64,000 nucleotides of DNA from Pachyseris speciosa. Its lineage: Eukaryota > Cnidaria > Anthozoa > Scleractinia > Pachyseridae. The position numbers and the translations under genes were made by a program. The stretch spans positions 114,501 to 178,500 of the forward strand of contig JAEMWC010000050.1 of NCBI GenBank assembly GCA_016490735.1, read 5' to 3'. Positions within the stretch are counted from its first letter, which is position 1. Each line of letters starts with the position of its first letter. Of this stretch, positions 1 through 14,300 are shown piece by piece. The notes beneath the pieces were generated by a model. That model made no database searches. It saw nothing but the letters and a program-made list of their open reading frames with translations, and was not told the origin of the DNA.

Positions 1-41
1 AACACGGATAAGAGGAGACAAACAGTACTGTGATCCACCTG
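1..41 (+). CDS. TY exon 0, 3' end only
   Basis: The last 13 codons of a thyroglobulin type-1 exon that starts before the window. They read [13 protein letters not shown], the usual 'GTR...C' tail with the sixth cysteine, followed by a donor G|GTAGGC in phase 1. It is short, but sequence, phase and position all fit the array that follows. Confidence 0.7.
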
Positions 42-3000
42 GTAGGCTGGATTTAGTATGTGTTGATGCATACCCATTTTTCATAAGCTTTACTATGTAA
101 CAGAAATCTTTCTCTTCATCTGCTGTAAGACATAATACTTATACATAAATTCTAGACCGACAGGTCATTTGCCAATGTGGCCTAGGTGTTAAAAATTGTA
201 CGACATGAAACAAAACAATAAGCCTTCCAAGTTGACGACTGGGTGGTTGAAGCTTCATTTTGCCATACCTTTAGACTGAACATGTCTCTGTGCCATTTGT
301 GTGTTTTTACCACATTGTGATGTCATCTGGTATTCGCACGTCAACGTGGAATCTATTTGTTAATTTGGTATTTTAGTCCTTGAGTTGTTTACTTGGAGTG
401 ACATGAGCATGCAATTATCATTTTTTTCTCTTTCTTAGCTGGACTGTCACCTTGTCTGAAGGAATTGCGACGTGCTACGGGATACACCAAACAGGCTGTT
501 GCTTCTCGTTTCAAACCACAGTGCAAGAAAGATGGATCATATGAAGCAATGCAGTGTCTGCGAATCGGTAGTGAAGGAGACATATGCTGGTGTGTCGACA
601 GAGATGGGAAAGAGTTACCGGGAACCAGAGCCTCAGGCGAGGCATCATGCATCCCACAGCCAGGTATGGCAGGTTCTAAGTGATAAAGTAGAGTACGTAG
701 GAATACTGAAAAGCGACGTGAGAAAGGCGAAAAGATATACTGGTAGTTGTAAGAGGGAAGGCTTGAATCGGAGACGGCCAAGTTCACTAGTCACCCATAC
801 TACCTTTAGCCAAACATATTCCAACTAAGGCAAGAAATTAACGAAAGTCATGGCAGGCATATATTGTAACAGACGTTTTATTGCTGGTTACGTTGGGTTC
901 TTCATTTATTGAGCTTTAGAGAGAGAAACGGGGGGAGTATTGGTGCTGAAGGAATTGGTAGGGTCAACAATCGCTTTCATTCCTCTTTTTCAATTAGCAC
1001 CACTGTCTATGTGCCAGAAAGAAAGACGACTTGCTCTTGGATGGGACAGCAAACCAAAGGATGGTGTTTTCGTTCCAGAATGTTATACAAATGGCTCTTA
1101 CAATCCCGTGCAGTGCTTGCGACCTGAAGGTCCTTGTTGGTGCGTAAGAAACAATGGAAAAGAAATACCAGGAACGCGTGTAGAAAGTGGCAAGCCGGAT
1201 GGTTATTGCCTTTGTAAGTAATGAACATTCAGCCAACTGTCAGCCCTCGAAAGCTGCTTCTGAAGCAATGCCTCCGTTTGTTTACAAACTGAGATCAACA
1301 CTGATTCTTTAAGTTAGTGTCGGTGAAATCCTATGCAAGTGCGTGTCAGTTTTTCGGAAAGTCGTACAGGGAAAAGCTTGTGATCGTCTTCCTGAAATGG
1401 TCCTTACTTACCACAGATTAAACTGCCGTCATGTAGTCGTTCCCCATGTTGCATTGATCCTATTAGCAGCCTCTAACCATCGGTTTACTTGGGTTAATTT
1501 CTTTAGTTCGTAACTCGTAATCTTTTTATCATTGCTGAGAACAGTGACAGGAATTGTACCCCAGAAAGGAAACAGACCAACCAGGTGTCTTTTGGAAAGA
1601 GCAAGGTCTTTGGCATTAGATGTTCAAGGGTCTAATGACAAATTCATACCAAAGTGCAATGAGGATGGAAGTTATGATCCGGTGCAGTGCCATACCGCCT
1701 TAGGGCAATGTTGGTGTGTCGACAAGTTTGGCAATGAACTTTATGAAACAAGACAGGAAGGGGCGCCCAAATGCAACGATACTGGTTAGTACTGTAATTC
1801 TGAACTCTTCTCCACAAGGCGATGAAGGGCATTATTTCTGTTAAAACAATGCTGGCATTTGAGACACCCAGAGTTGGTTCAGTTAAGAGATTAGTTGTTG
1901 TCACTCTTTTCCCTCCCACGACCCAGACTGAGGTTATCAGAGCATGAAGCGATAATAATAATAATATTTATTTATATGGCGCAAATTCAACTATACAATT
2001 TTCAAATGCGCCTCACATATCTGAGCTGTATATAATACTAATGAATAATAACAATAGGAAAATCGAATCCAAGTTTACATATAAAATTAAACTAACTTAA
2101 CGCATGTGTATAAAATATATCAAAACTTTTATTTGCAGGCTTGAATAAGAAGTTCAGCTTTGAGTTTCTGTTTAAAAGTACTAAAAGTAAAAAAGGAGAC
2201 AAAGTAAAAGCCGTCCTAAGTATATTGTTTTAAAGTATCGCTTCAGTTTGGAGTTAGTCCTGCAAATCTCATGTATGCCTATCCTTTTGGTCTTGGTATT
2301 TGGCACATTCGTTTGTTAAGTGCGAAAATGGCTATGCCATTTCCGAGTTGTAGGTGTGAAGCTGATTTCACTCGATCCTTCTCTCCTTCATTCACGTTGA
2401 ACTTTTGTTAATCGGCTGACCAGCGCATAACGCTTAGGCATATATTCTGCATAAGCAACCATGAAAATCTACAACCCAAATTACGATATTGAAAATGACT
2501 GGCGAAATAAGAGGAACAGATAGAATGAAGGCTAGTTTTTTTGTAGAGGGCTGTTATACTTAGATTCCAGCCTTCGAGGACATCATGCCTAAAATGTAAT
2601 GCAAGTGTCATGCTTCTAGTTTGGAGGTTTCATTAAAAAGTAACGTTTTCTAACAAAGGAATCATAACTCTATACCCGCGAATGGTTTGCAATCCATTTT
2701 CAGAGTCAGTTGTAACTTATAGCCTTTGATTTCTAAACCGGAGTATACATAGAGATATCTCTGGAAGATCTCAGTTATACTGGGAATTCATGATTTCTCG
2801 GAAGCAACCGTATTAAAAAACCTACAGCGTTAGTCAATGTCTTGTATTGTGGCCATGGTCTCCACTTCCGCTGATGCACGTTACTCTTTTTCTGTTGATT
2901 ACAGAATCCACGCCCACTTTGTGCCAGAAGAAGAGAATGGATCTCTCACAGGCTGACCTTCCTTTTGGCCATTACATCCCAATGTGTTCAAAGTTCAACT

Positions 3001-6000
3001 CCTTTGAACGTGTCCAGTGTCATCCTTCGACCGGATACTGTTGGTGTGTCGATCAGAATGGGAATGAATGGCAGGGAACAAGACAGAGAGGGCGACCATT
3101 GTGTGATTATGCTGGTATGCTTCTCAGGAAATTCTAAGTACATGCCAAAGTAAAGGAAGAAAAATACCTAAGTCAGGTTTTAGAAGTGGAGAATAGGTGC
3201 CTCAAAATATCATTTAGCAAAATGACATTGTAATGTACTGAAATTCCTTTACCCTTTTGTCACAGCCAGTTTAGTTTCTCAACATAGCGCACCCCAGCCA
3301 TTTAGATTTCTTGAAAGAACATGAAAAATTTTCAAATTGACTATTTTGGAAGGCTTTGACAATTAATTTTTCAAGGTAGTACTTCAAAGGTGAAAATCGG
3401 CGGTGTGCGTAGTCAGCTCTGGGAAACAGACGCATTCCTTAGCCTGACCAACTATCTTTATCGAATTAATGCAACAACACGTCGATAATTTAGTGCATCA
3501 CTCTACTTGTGGTAAAGAAATCCATCTGACCCAGTTTCCTTGGATATAGCTAAATAAACTTCCAAGTGGAGCTCTTTGGACTAAATGATGAGCCAAAACC
3601 AGCGACCTTCGGATAATTAGGCAGTGTAGATATCATTTTCGATGACGGCCGAACCTAATAACTCTTTTAACTCACCAGCTGGACTGACCCCTGTTTGATG
3701 GACCGTCTTGAGGCCTTTGGACTTGATAGAGTACCTCCTCCTGGTCGATTTCTGCCACAGTGCGAGCGAACTGGAGAGTACAAAGGTCTTCAGTGTCACG
3801 GCTCAACTGAATTCTGTTGGTGTGTAGACAAGAATGGGAGGGAAATACGTGAAACACGCAAGCGTGGAAACCCACCTTTGTGTTACAAAGAAGGTAGGTT
3901 CTATTCACACTAAGAAGCTACATTACAGAAATAATAAAGCTCTCATCGCATGTTTGGTCTACTAGCTCCATTATAACCCTGAAAAAACAGTTTGTTTTTA
4001 TATATTTTCCATTTCGTTGTTAGGTCAACTCCCGCGCTGTCTGCGTGAACGCCAGTTTGCCTTGGGTTGGAACGATATTGCAGTCCCTGGACTGTTCATT
4101 CCAGAATGCACAACTGATGGAAAATATGAACAAGTTCAATGCCACCCATCATCTGGATTCTGCTGGTGTACTGATAGCGATGGCAACATTTACAGTGGTA
4201 GCAGGGTTCGAGGCAAGCCAAACTGCTCCAATCTCCCAGGTAAGAAGTTTTAGGGAAGATGTCCAATGGTCACGTTCTGTTGCTTACTTCCTTGATTCCA
4301 AACTATGTCTGCGTAGTTATTTGGAATTCAGAAAAATTTTAGGTCAGCTGTCGTGCCTTCCAAGATTTATCCGTGATATGTTTACCACCTGAAATACAAC
4401 TGTATTTTCATGAAACCCTTAATTTCCATTGGGCTTTCTCCAACATGGCATTATGGCAAACGCGCCATGAGAAACCACAAAGTGCGGTAAATGGCTGCTT
4501 CAATGGTAAATACATTCCAGAATATGAAAATCATATAATGAAATGCTTTTGACCATCATAACAATCTCGCGGTTAGCTTCCTAGTTCACTTGATAGATCT
4601 CGACACCAGTACTGGAAAGGTCATGGGTTCAAAAGTCATAGACTCCCTTTTCAGCCATTCGTTTCGCAACTGTTAAATTTGCGTTCACATTTTACAAGAT
4701 CCTAACAGCATTAATAAATCGTAAATCATCGTTGCCTTTTTTTTAATTTTGAAGATGAAGCAAGCCTGTGCATAAAGGATCAAGTTCAAGCTAGTGCATG
4801 GTCTGCAGATGTCGCCATTGTTTTTTCTCCTGACTGCAATCAAGATGAGAGTTTCAAGACTGTACAGTGCCAGAAGTCTACTGGATACTGTTGGTGTGTA
4901 GACGAGAGAGGAAATGAAATCTGGGGTACCAAAATGAGGGGACAACCAAACTGTACTGATTTAGGTAGGGAATGTGCGGGAGCAGTTATGTTTGTACCAC
5001 TTTAGGTTAAGTATCGTGTATACTCTTGTGCGTAATATTGGAACTTACCTTAATGAAGTGCAAACCAGTTGTCTTTTGGAGGCCTATCTTAGTTGCCTTG
5101 CTTAATGAGCCAAATTAAGGTAAAAACAAAGAATGCTGTGATGAGATGGTTGTGTCTGTTAGAAGTGTAAGTGTAAGAACATTTCAAAACAAGCAGCTCC
5201 TTATTGAAATCAAAGATTTAAACCTTACAGGATTATATTTCAAGTAGAACGAGGAGAAGATCAAATTAAAACAAACAAACGAAGATACTGGCTTGATGAA
5301 ATAAGTAATTTGTTGTCCTCATCAGGATCATTTGGTTTCAGTGTAACACATGCAAACCGTATGATGATGTGAGCCTGTTTTTTTTTTAATTTATGCAGCT
5401 GAAAAGAAGACTGTTTGTGAAATGGAAAGCAGCGAAGGTGCACTATTTCAGCAGACTCTGTTTCAGTTTACTCGCTTCATACCACTTTGCGACAGTTATG
5501 GTGGTTACCGCAAAGTGCAATGTGGATCACTTGGAGAATGTTGGTGTGTGGATCGATATGGAAATGAATTACCAAGGACTAAAACCAAAGGAGCGCCTTA
5601 CTGTGGTGTAGATGGTCAGCACTTTTTTTTTCTTAGCACTTTTTTATAATTTTGCTGAGCGATTTCATATTAGAAATATTTATACCAGTTCTGGAACAAT
5701 TTTTGTCTTGTGAAAGAGAACAATTTGCATTCTATCAAACTTGTGCAGTGGCGGTAATTCAAATGCCTGATGTAAGACCACTGCTCCTACTCAATGTTAG
5801 TGAACTGTAACAAAAAGCAATATATTAAACTCGGGTCATTTATCAGCAGTGTCTTGGAAATACCATCACACTCATACAGCCCCACCCCCTTTTCTCAAAT
5901 GCATAAGGAAGGGGACGAAGTAATGGTCATAGCCGATAAAAGCTTCAAAGAAGAACGGGCCCCGTGCTTTTATGCTTTTTTATTTTATTTATAGTCGTAA

Positions 6001-6012
6001 TTCATATTTTCC

Positions 6013-6103
<91 letters not shown>

Positions 6104-8276
6104 TAATATTGACTGGCCTGGGCATTACTCTGCCAGTTAATGTTCAGTAAACCAAGTAACTGGTGCCTTTACTTGCCTTTTTTATGGTATTTCCTTTTAT
6201 TATGAACAGCTGGACTCAAGCGTTGTCAGAAGGAAAGACTTGCTGCCCTTGCTTGGTCTGGATCAGCTACACCAGGTGTGTTTGTGGCACAGTGTACCGA
6301 TGATGGAGAATTCAAGCCTGTCCAGTGTGCACCATCCGGGGAATACTGCTGGTGTGTTGATCAGAATGGCGAACCTATTCCCAGGACTCGCTCAACAGAC
6401 AAGATTATTTGCTCTGATCCAGGTTTGGGAGCCTCATAGTGTTAAATGTATATGCTATTTAGCATAAAGAGACTCGTATTATTGTAGTCTCAAAAGTTTA
6501 GAGCAGCTCTAACTCATTGCGAGGTCTAGTCCACAGGCAGGAAGGATGAACAAATTTATTTTTACAGAAACAAAAACCAGTTGCCAGTTGTTACGGATGT
6601 AGTTTCTCACGTCGATTATGGTTTTTTTGGCAGCCAATTTAACTGCATGCCAGATCGATAGACTTTATGCATCTGGTAGACCTGGCCAGTTTCAGCCTGA
6701 GTGCCTTGGTAATGGGCAGTACAAGTCCATACAATGTGACCGGGGAATATGCTGGTGTGTTGATGAGTATGGAAATGAGCTGTATGGTACTAGGACATAC
6801 GGAATTCCGCAGTCGTCTTGTCCAGACACATCGATACCAGGTATTACTCACGAAGAATTTCTAATTTGCTCATTTAATTGTAATCATGTATTAGTATAGT
6901 TCATGTGCTTCGTCTTCTTGGAATGGGATGCTCCGTTTTGCCAACATTCCGCAGGTGCTGTACAGAAAGATAAACAACTCTTTGTGGGATCACTTCCTAT
7001 TTCGAAGGCCAGTTTGGTTCCAGTGCTGGCAGGGATCTGTCCATATGATATTTTGCACGTTGTTATGGCAAATTACATGGCATTGTCGTAATCTCTAATT
7101 TCCAACCGTAGACATTAACAAGCAGTGTTGTGATTAGAATGTTCTCCATAAGGTTTTACCATAACTGCAATTTCACAATTTTAGAAATAAATAAAAAAAA
7201 ATTATATATATTTATTGCTTGCTCTCCTTAGGGGTGAAAACTATATGCCAAAGAGAACGAACAATCAGTCGTTTACAACCAGTGGTCTCTATGAAGTTAC
7301 CTCAACAGTTTCTTCGACCAATGCGACCATGGTCGTCCATGGTGAAATGCGACGCTAATGGTGGATACATCCCAGTGCAATGCCACAGAGGTACACAATT
7401 CTGTTGGTGTGTGGATAAGTATGGTCGAGAGATGCCTAGGACACGAACGTCAGGAAAGCCTAAATGTGGACCTATGGGTAACTATCCTAACAACTTTGGC
7501 TTTTTGTTTCTTTTAGAGTAATATTGCCGATCATAAAGTGCTACTATGATCAAATTTTTACCCCCAGAATATTTAGGTTTATCACATGGAATTCCAGGAA
7601 ATATTAAAAACGCATTTTACGGTTTGCAAATATCTGCATTGGTTCTGGAGATATTTAATGAATATGTGAATAATCGCAGTTATGAACACTACTTAATCAG
7701 TAGCGAAAATAAATCTAGATAAAAATTCAGGCTTGTACGGGGGATATTTAAGTTTGAAAAAAGTGTAAAATATGCAAATGAGATTATTCATGGCGTCATA
7801 GACTCAACTAATATCAAGTAAACAAATAGAGCTTACTCGGTCAATTTGCGAGGGAGACCATTGACACTTGGTAGGCTAATAGCTCTACAAGCAACACACC
7901 ATTGGTTCCCATGGCAACTCACTCTTTTCCAGTCCCCTCCAACCTGATTTCAATATTTTAGTGATTTTGAGCTCGAAAAACATTTAATAAGGCCACGAAC
8001 TCGATCTAACACATTTATGTGCTTGCTGGATCATGCAGATAAGGCACCAAATGGCAAATAGCAAAATAGAACGCCAAATGTGGTAAGCAAAGCCCTTAAT
8101 ATCAACGTGTTTCCATGGTAACACAACTGGTGAGCTCATATCGCGGAGCACATCTAGTAGAATCTTACTACAAAGAATCAATCATTTCTGATACAAATTA
8201 GCTGAGATGTCTTTCATTGATCATTCGGTTGAGTTTATGACGTCATCACTAAGTTAATTTGCATACGGTATTTTAA

Positions 8277-8327
<51 letters not shown>

Positions 8328-11300
8328 TTTCTTGTTCTCATAAAAATGGCTTAGATAGGTGGAAATTTCGTTATAGTAGCACTTTAAGGAGCACAGCGCT
8401 TCCTACGTCTTGCCTTTCCTTGATGCAGTAAATTGTTAGTAAAGAACTTGCGACACCATGCGAGGTTACCTTTGTTGGTAGAGGCAGCAGTCTGAAAATT
8501 GGAATATGTGAGATTAACAACCCTGACTGAAATAGTAGTCATGATATTTGCTGCTGATTTTGTGATTTTTCCATTTTGTGAAAGCTAAACTCTGATGCTG
8601 AATGGATACGATGACGCACGCGATGGCGTTGTCATGGTTTAGGCATCGTGAAACTCTTGCTAAATGCTTCCATGCTATAATTACGTTATAGTAGCATTGT
8701 TAATCATGTTGTTTTTAATACACCCACAGCTGGCCTTACCATGTGTCAGAAGGAACGCCAAATGGCTCTCGGGTGGAAAGGAATACCATCCCCTGGAAAG
8801 TTTGTACCCACATGTCGTCCAGATGGAGGATACGATGTTGTTCAATGTGACATATCCATTGGTGTTTGCTGGTGTGTCGATAAGAATGGAATTGAAAAGC
8901 AAGGTACAAGGACCGCTGGGATACCAAGTTGTGGTCTGATGGGTGAGTTGTCTAACAAGCTGGGATAATTTTATGAACATTTGAATCGCTGCTTTTTCGA
9001 ATAAAAGAGTAGAGCAGCTAGAGCCCAAAACATATTGTCAATTTTGTCAGAAGGTGCCCTCATAAAAATACTCGTTATGAGTGCCTAGAAGTTCCACAGT
9101 TATTGAAAGAGTGCTGCTTTCTGGATAGTCACCAAGCTTACTTTGAATCAGGGTAAGAGTGTGGAAATTTCCGTTACCAAATGCATTAAACTCAATTCAA
9201 AACTGTTGCCAGTTCTGCTTTACTGAACAATTCCTGGCTAGGAAATCGGTACAATACAAATGTTAGGATGGAGTGCTTCCGCGTCTAAAGAGTATTATAC
9301 GAATGGGGAGCTGAGTAAAAAAGTATATTCTCATTTGTGTCATGGGAACAACAGTTTTGCACCAGCCTGATCTCCCACTATACGTGATGATATTCAAGAT
9401 TAAATCACCAGAAAGTTTGTCCTGTTTGTCCATGAGCATAACAGATTCGACACCTAGTATTTGTCAAATAAACACTTGCTTTCTTTGTTAATTGCGCAGC
9501 TGACTTGACTAAGTGCCTAAAAGAACAGAAAAAAGCATTAGGACCATTAGGGAATCCACCACCTGGAAGATTTGCTCCAGAATGTGACGCCAATGGCCAA
9601 TATAACAGAATGCAGTGCTACTCTACCACCGGCTACTGCTGGTGTGTGGATTCGCTTGGGCGAGAAATGCCAGGAACAAGGAGAAAAGGACGAGTTAGTT
9701 GTCCCGAAAAAGGTTTGTGTCTGATGTTTGTGCTATGGGTAGTGGCCAAGATTTGGTCAAATTCAAAGTACTTTAGATTGTTCATAGATTCGGATCTATC
9801 AACAATGAATCGTATTGGGAATGTTGGTAAGTCATAGTATAACATAGGAAGTCTAGTCTTGTCATTGCCCTTTAATAATTAGTGGCGGCCAGTGAGAAGC
9901 TTTGGCTACTTTCAGAGAAGTCGACTTCAGTCTTATTTTGTAGTTAATCTTATTGTACAGTTTACTCTTTCCAAAGCTGGTGTTTGCGTGAAGACAACTG
10001 TGTGTATAACAATGACAATAATATTCCCTCTTTACGAGTGAACATAACGAGAGGCGTACCGCGTCAGAAAACACTGATGTAGAAGGAATTGAATACGGTA
10101 GCGTGAATGACTGTTTTTCATCCTCATCTGGCCTTCATATCCCACCTGCAAAATACGTTTCACGTCCCTCCTCGTTCAGACTAAATTCGGCAATGAATGA
10201 AAATATCATCCCACATATCATATTACAGGGGCAGTTACAGCTCATAAAGCCTGGTTTTCATATGTCGGGAAAATCCCAGACGGTCGGGGATTTCACTATT
10301 TCCCGACCGACCCAGATTCTGCCGATTAATGAAAACTGGATCGTTTGGGATGGTCGGGGACAAATCGGGAAAATCGGGAAGGTTTCTATTTTGCCGATGC
10401 GTCCCAGATTTCTGCGGTGGTCGTTATCTATCTGGGATGGTCGGGAAATAGTGAAATCCCCTACCGTCTGGGATTTTCCCGACATATGAAAACCAGGCTT
10501 CAAGTAATTTAAGATTGGTTGAGATAATTAATTCTGCTTTATCTTGCTTGGTTGTAGATGGGCTAAAAGATTGTATTTATGACAGAGAGAGATTGATTGT
10601 ATCTGGAACAGTAGACATCGCATTCCCAGAGTGTGACAGGGAAGGAAACTACAAGTCAGTACAATGTGGTTATGTATGGGGATTACGATGCTGGTGTTCA
10701 GATCGCAATGGCAATGTTTACTGGAACACTACTATATCCAACAGTGCTCCGGACTGTTCTGAAGAAGGTAAAGTGATGGAGGATTTTTTGCTGATCTTTT
10801 CTTGGCCACTGTCACTGCAATTTTGCCGAATTTTAACTTTTGTGTTTATGTCCACGAAACTAAAACGTCGGCTTTTTGTTTTTGGTTTTGATGTTGTTTA
10901 GTTTTGTTTTGCTTTTTTTTTGGAGTGGTTTAAAGTACTGTATGTGTTTGAATAGGCTATCGCGCTGTTTAACTTGAGTGGAAAGAGAAAGGACTCTTAT
11001 TAAAGTTTAGATTGGCGTTTAAGATAGGGTTCAAAGGGGCGGTATGAACCTCCCCGTAACCCTCTGAAAGTTAAGAATTGCAAAATTATTCATTTACATT
11101 ACATTTCCTAACATTCTAACTACGTAAACCGAGGGGCGACGTGCACCATTTGCAAGACCTCACAAGACTGGTTCAAAAAGCAATAAACAAAGAATAAAAA
11201 CAATGGAAGCTAGCCCTAAACAATAGAGGTGCAGCCTATAAAGGTCCAGTGAGATTAAACATTTCAAAGAGGTGCAGGTCTACTGAAACCGGCACTACAG

Positions 11301-14300
11301 CGCAAGCGAAAGTCGAATTCAAGTGGCAATAGGGAAACGAACTCGGATAAAGGACAAATACTAATTTCACTCCAGACTAGCAGACAGAAATCTGAATACG
11401 TTGTCACTACAGTTCTAACATTTTCCTTGATGGTTTAGTGTTGAGAGACCGTCCCACAGAGTGCCAAAAGCAAAGAGACGACAGCCTTAACTTTCGCAGA
11501 GAAGACCTCATGGTGAAGAGATATGTGCCACAGTGTAAAGCAGATGGTAGCTATGATGATATACAGTGCTCAACAGCCACTGGAGAATGTTGGTGTGTCT
11601 ATTATAACAATATCGAAATCAGGGGAACAAGAACGCAAGGAAAGCCAAGCTGTCCTCCAACTGGTAACGCGCGATTTTCTAAAGATATTTATAATATTTG
11701 TACAAGAACACGGCACTACTGATTGTGATAGTTGTGGTTTTCTTTTGTCGAAGGTTGTTTTAGTTTTTTTTTGTTTTTAATTAGTCTGGCGTATGTGAGA
11801 TCCCAGTTGTTTAAAAACCGATTAGTCTGCTTTCGACCAAACGTGCATCACTCATCTAATTTCGTTTATATCTTCAGCTGGTCTAACGCCGTGCTTAATG
11901 GAACGTCTAAATGCAGAAGGGTACACTGGCTCAATCCTTCCTGGCCGCTTTTCCCCGAAATGTGACACTGATGGCAAATATAAACCCTTACAATGCGATG
12001 CCTCCAGCGGTATCTGCTGGTGTGTTGATAGCCAGGGACAAGAAGTCCCAGGTACCAGGGTAGCGGAAAGAGGCAGTGTGTGACATCAGGTAATTTTTTT
12101 TATTGGCAAACACTTTCAAATTTCAAAAGCAGCTTTCTGGTTAACCATGAGTACAAGACTGGACTAACAATTTTTCTTAGTAAAAGCTTAGTGTTACGTA
12201 TGGGCACCTTTGCTTTTCCTTTGTATTTATTGACGAGCTGAGAAAGACATTGTGTACTTAGTGCACTGACTGTGTTGTTATTTAATTTGAGAGATTATTA
12301 AGGAGGCTCGAAAGGGTTTTTTGACCGCGCGAAGAGTGGATCCAAATGGATGTATCCCGTGCGTGTTCTTGCGCGATCCTCCCGCGAAGTTACGAGGCGC
12401 GATCGGTGGGAGTTGTAAACAACAATGGCGGCCTCAAATGAAAAAGTAAATCTGTCTTCTGAAGCTGAATGCGGCTATTTGCGGAATAAAAAGGGGAATT
12501 TTGCTTCTAAAAAGAGCGTTGAGAACAGTGTACTTTCCGTCAACAAGATGACTCGGGCAAGAAAGTCAGCAAAGAAGCGTCGTTTTGAGGATGACGCTCA
12601 AGAACGCGCGATCAACGATTTTATAGCTCACAAAAAACAAGCAAACAAACCAACAAACAAGACGGTAGAAGATGGTACCTAAAACTTTACAACACTACAC
12701 TACACTACACATGGCTTTAAATACTTTCGATTCATTGGCTGTTGAATGTCATAAACGTATTTAAAAAAATCCAAACTTCATCATACATGTACACACAGGA
12801 CTCAGGCAAGGAAAACAGTCGGAAAGTACGTGTAGCATGTAGTCGCGTCACGAATTATTGACATGGAGGTGTTAGCAAAAGGGTTGGACAAGTTATGAAA
12901 ATGGTAAGCAATGAATTTAAGGATCCAGTTTTTACTGAAGCTCGGCTTTTTTATTTACATTTTAACAAGTAAATATTACTTTGTTTCTCAAGGAGTTCAT
13001 TCAAAAGGAACTTCAACTTCACGAACATGTAAGCTTAATTACTCGGGCTGCCCGTGTCTCGCGCGGCGCCCGAGTCTAAAATTACCGAAGGTTCTTCTTT
13101 TTCGTCGTCGAGTATCATCCACAAAGCTCCCTTCCGGCGTTTCTGCGCAAGCGCTAACTATTTTTAACAGAGTGATGCCTGTTGTCACTTATCGGAAAAT
13201 GTCGATTCACCTTGTGTCTTTTGAAGTCTGAACAAACAATATGTTAAGAGAAGTGTCTATGCGGATGTTTGCAAGTTCAACGGCGAGAAGAAAGCTTTTA
13301 ACATGAGTAAACTTAACTCCAGGTGGACTGCCGTGTTTTCTCGTCTCTGCTTCAGTAGACTGCGAGTAGTCTCTAATTTTGGCGATGGATTGTGGGGCGG
13401 GCGAAAGACACGTGCGCGCGCGAAGTTGCGAGGAGACGCGACGCGAGGGGAGCGCCAAAAATTAGAGACTACAGACAAAGGGAGTTTGACCTTTCACGGC
13501 CGAGTGATTCGGAAGTGTAAATCTCATATCAACAGCAAGAATGATGCCTGTTGTCTCGTATCGGAAAACGTCGATTCACCTTGTGTCTTTGAAGTCTGAA
13601 CAACTAATATGTTAAAAGAAGTGTCTATACGAATGTTTGCAAGTTCAACAGCGAGAAGAAAGCTTTTAACATGACCAAAATTTAACTCCAGATGGACTGC
13701 CGTGTTCCCCGTATCCGCTCCATTGAGATGTAAATTTTGTTGAATAACTCAAGTACGGGATATCACACACCCCTGAGACTGTGACAGGTAGTTTATTTAC
13801 TATTTTCCCACAATATCTCAATTTCTGGACTTTAATTTTTGAATAATAAGCGATCAGTTTTTACAAATGTACTAGCGTCACTTGAAACTGTCCTTTCTTG
13901 TCCTTACTTGAAACGTTCCTTTCTTGTGTTTCAAATGACCCTGGATTGACAGTTTCACTCTGCTAATTAATTTTCTACTCACATTTCACCGAGACTCCAT
14001 TAACGTTTAATTATTGTTCTCAATGGTTGAGCTGTATTTTAGAGGAATATATGTTGATAGGGGTCTAAAGAAATAGTCTCCAACACAAGCTAAACACAAT
14101 GCATCCGATGTAAAAAAGAGAGACTTCCCTCTATTCTTTTGTTTAGCGCTAAGTTAGGGATACAATACTGTTTTTTGCAAGCCCGAGTTTAGGCTTATTG
14201 TAGCCTCTTGTTTTATATGAAAAATTTTAACTCAAACAACTACAATGTACAAATAAGTATACATGCAGTTTAAAAAGTTTAAAACTTGACAAATATACCT

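Larger units (their letters stand above)
42..11438 (+). other. Introns of the first TY block without recognisable content
   Basis: These introns are AT-rich and show no gene I can support: 42-438, 664-997, 1214-1544, 3115-3678, 4240-4754, 4965-5398, 6841-7231, 8943-9499 and 10768-11438. Introns 1785-2904, 5615-6209, 7478-8729 and 9713-10557 carry the repeats listed separately. Confidence 0.6.

Noticed and set aside
4571..4650. tRNA-like segment (TAGTTCACTTGATAGATC ... GGTCATGGGTTCAAAAG)
   Set aside because: Box B is imperfect and stems do not close; too weak to list as a feature.
6017..6100. CRISPR-like or regulatory repeat array
   Set aside because: A plain dinucleotide microsatellite; the genome is eukaryotic and there are no spacers.
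10103..10503. ORFs on both strands reading the same [21 protein letters not shown] peptide
   Set aside because: Translation of a palindromic MITE; the two strands give the same peptide because the DNA is palindromic.
12083..12083. TGA at 12081-12083 as the certain end of a first gene
   Set aside because: A one-base shift restores the last cysteine and a phase-1 donor, and the next TY exon has the matching acceptor phase, so an indel is at least as likely.
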